A program made the position numbers and the translations under genes. Under the pieces are notes generated by a model that was not told where the DNA came from, ran no database searches, and saw only the letters and a program-made list of their open reading frames with translations. A stretch of 64,000 nt of DNA from the NCBI RefSeq assembly GCF_963422355.1, contig NC_085091.1, forward strand, positions 5,405,184 to 5,469,183, written 5' to 3'. Origin of the DNA: Corticium candelabrum (Eukaryota; Porifera; Homoscleromorpha; Homosclerophorida; Plakinidae). Numbering within the stretch: position 1 is the stretch's first letter; each line of letters opens with the position of its first letter. This document shows, in pieces, positions 63,895 to 64,000 of this stretch.

Positions 63895-64000
63895 CGAAAG
63901 ATGACTGTGAAGAAGCCGGATGATGACTTAATCGAAGAAGCCGGATGTATGATGACTGTGACTCACCCGGATGATGACTGACTCCTAGAACTTCCGGATG
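63895..64000. repeat. Short tandem repeats of CCGGATGATGACT
   Basis: CCGGATG(ATGACT) recurs at about 63917, 63948, 63969 and 63994, with GAAGAAG or ACTCA spacers; the array runs off the window edge. Confidence 0.7.

Noticed and set aside
1..64000. CRISPR arrays, bacterial operons, or rRNA genes
   Set aside because: The tandem arrays have no spacer-repeat alternation, introns and retroelements show a eukaryotic genome, and no rRNA-like stretches were seen.

Overview
The window looks like a repeat-choked stretch of an invertebrate animal genome. Its one convincing host gene is a piece of a plexin-like gene (57626-60738) with standard GT-AG introns. The mix of Gypsy retrotransposons, Penelope-like, Helitron, hAT, Harbinger, piggyBac and TTAA-type DNA transposons, together with G2E3-like HECT and P2X7-C-terminal-like domains, would fit a sponge or cnidarian. 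That placement is inference. No rRNA, intact tRNA, CRISPR or bacterial operon structure was seen.

Layout. 1-1470 is mostly noncoding, with a 160-bp tandem duplication. 1471-2550 and about 12360-14109 are two copies of a Helitron-derived repeat. 2554 to about 10870 is a dead Gypsy element (Gypsy-1) split by about 5 kb holding a frameshifted Penelope-like element and a long 81-bp satellite array. About 10990-12270 has exon-like relics. 14640-16770 is a 5'-truncated Gypsy (Gypsy-2). 16885-21254 is a complete, apparently young Gypsy (Gypsy-3): identical 109-bp LTRs, 5-bp target duplication and one open 1305-codon gag-pol frame. Its unoccupied target is preserved in a second copy of the surrounding repeat at 33145-33862.

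22394-23882 is a TTAA-flanked DNA transposon with roughly 180-bp inverted ends. It carries a transposase-like fragment on + and, on -, a degenerate protein with the C-terminal cytosolic (ballast) domain family of P2X7. Its precise empty site is at 30243-30246. 23968-26395 contains a locally duplicated sequence, a triplicated exon-like unit and a piggyBac tail. 26605-29756 encodes an OTU-like cysteine-protease domain in frame with a complete hAT transposase, broken only by one stop and one 1-nt frameshift. 30.0-31 kb has inverted repeats and a THAP relic, and 34.26-35.09 kb a second hAT relic.

39.8-46.6 kb is a Harbinger-type element with a Myb/SANT gene on + and a transposase on -. An older Gypsy (Gypsy-4, 41064-45618, TSD GTACT) sits inside the end of the transposase frame. 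48.5-53.2 kb holds scattered relics: a hAT dimerisation domain, the C-terminal domain of a non-LTR-type polyprotein, a TPR-like exon and an rve integrase core. 53.8-56.2 kb (-) is a broken G2E3-like HECT gene. After the plexin exons come an unassigned secreted-looking ORF, a CXC (tesmin-like) protein on -, and a tRNA-derived SINE near the right edge.

The genes do not form a pathway; the region records successive nested insertions. The two strongest candidates for something little described are the OTU-hAT fusion and the TTAA transposon that carries a P2X7-C-like protein. Whether either is new cannot be judged without a database search. All positions were read by eye and degenerate boundaries may be off by tens of bases.
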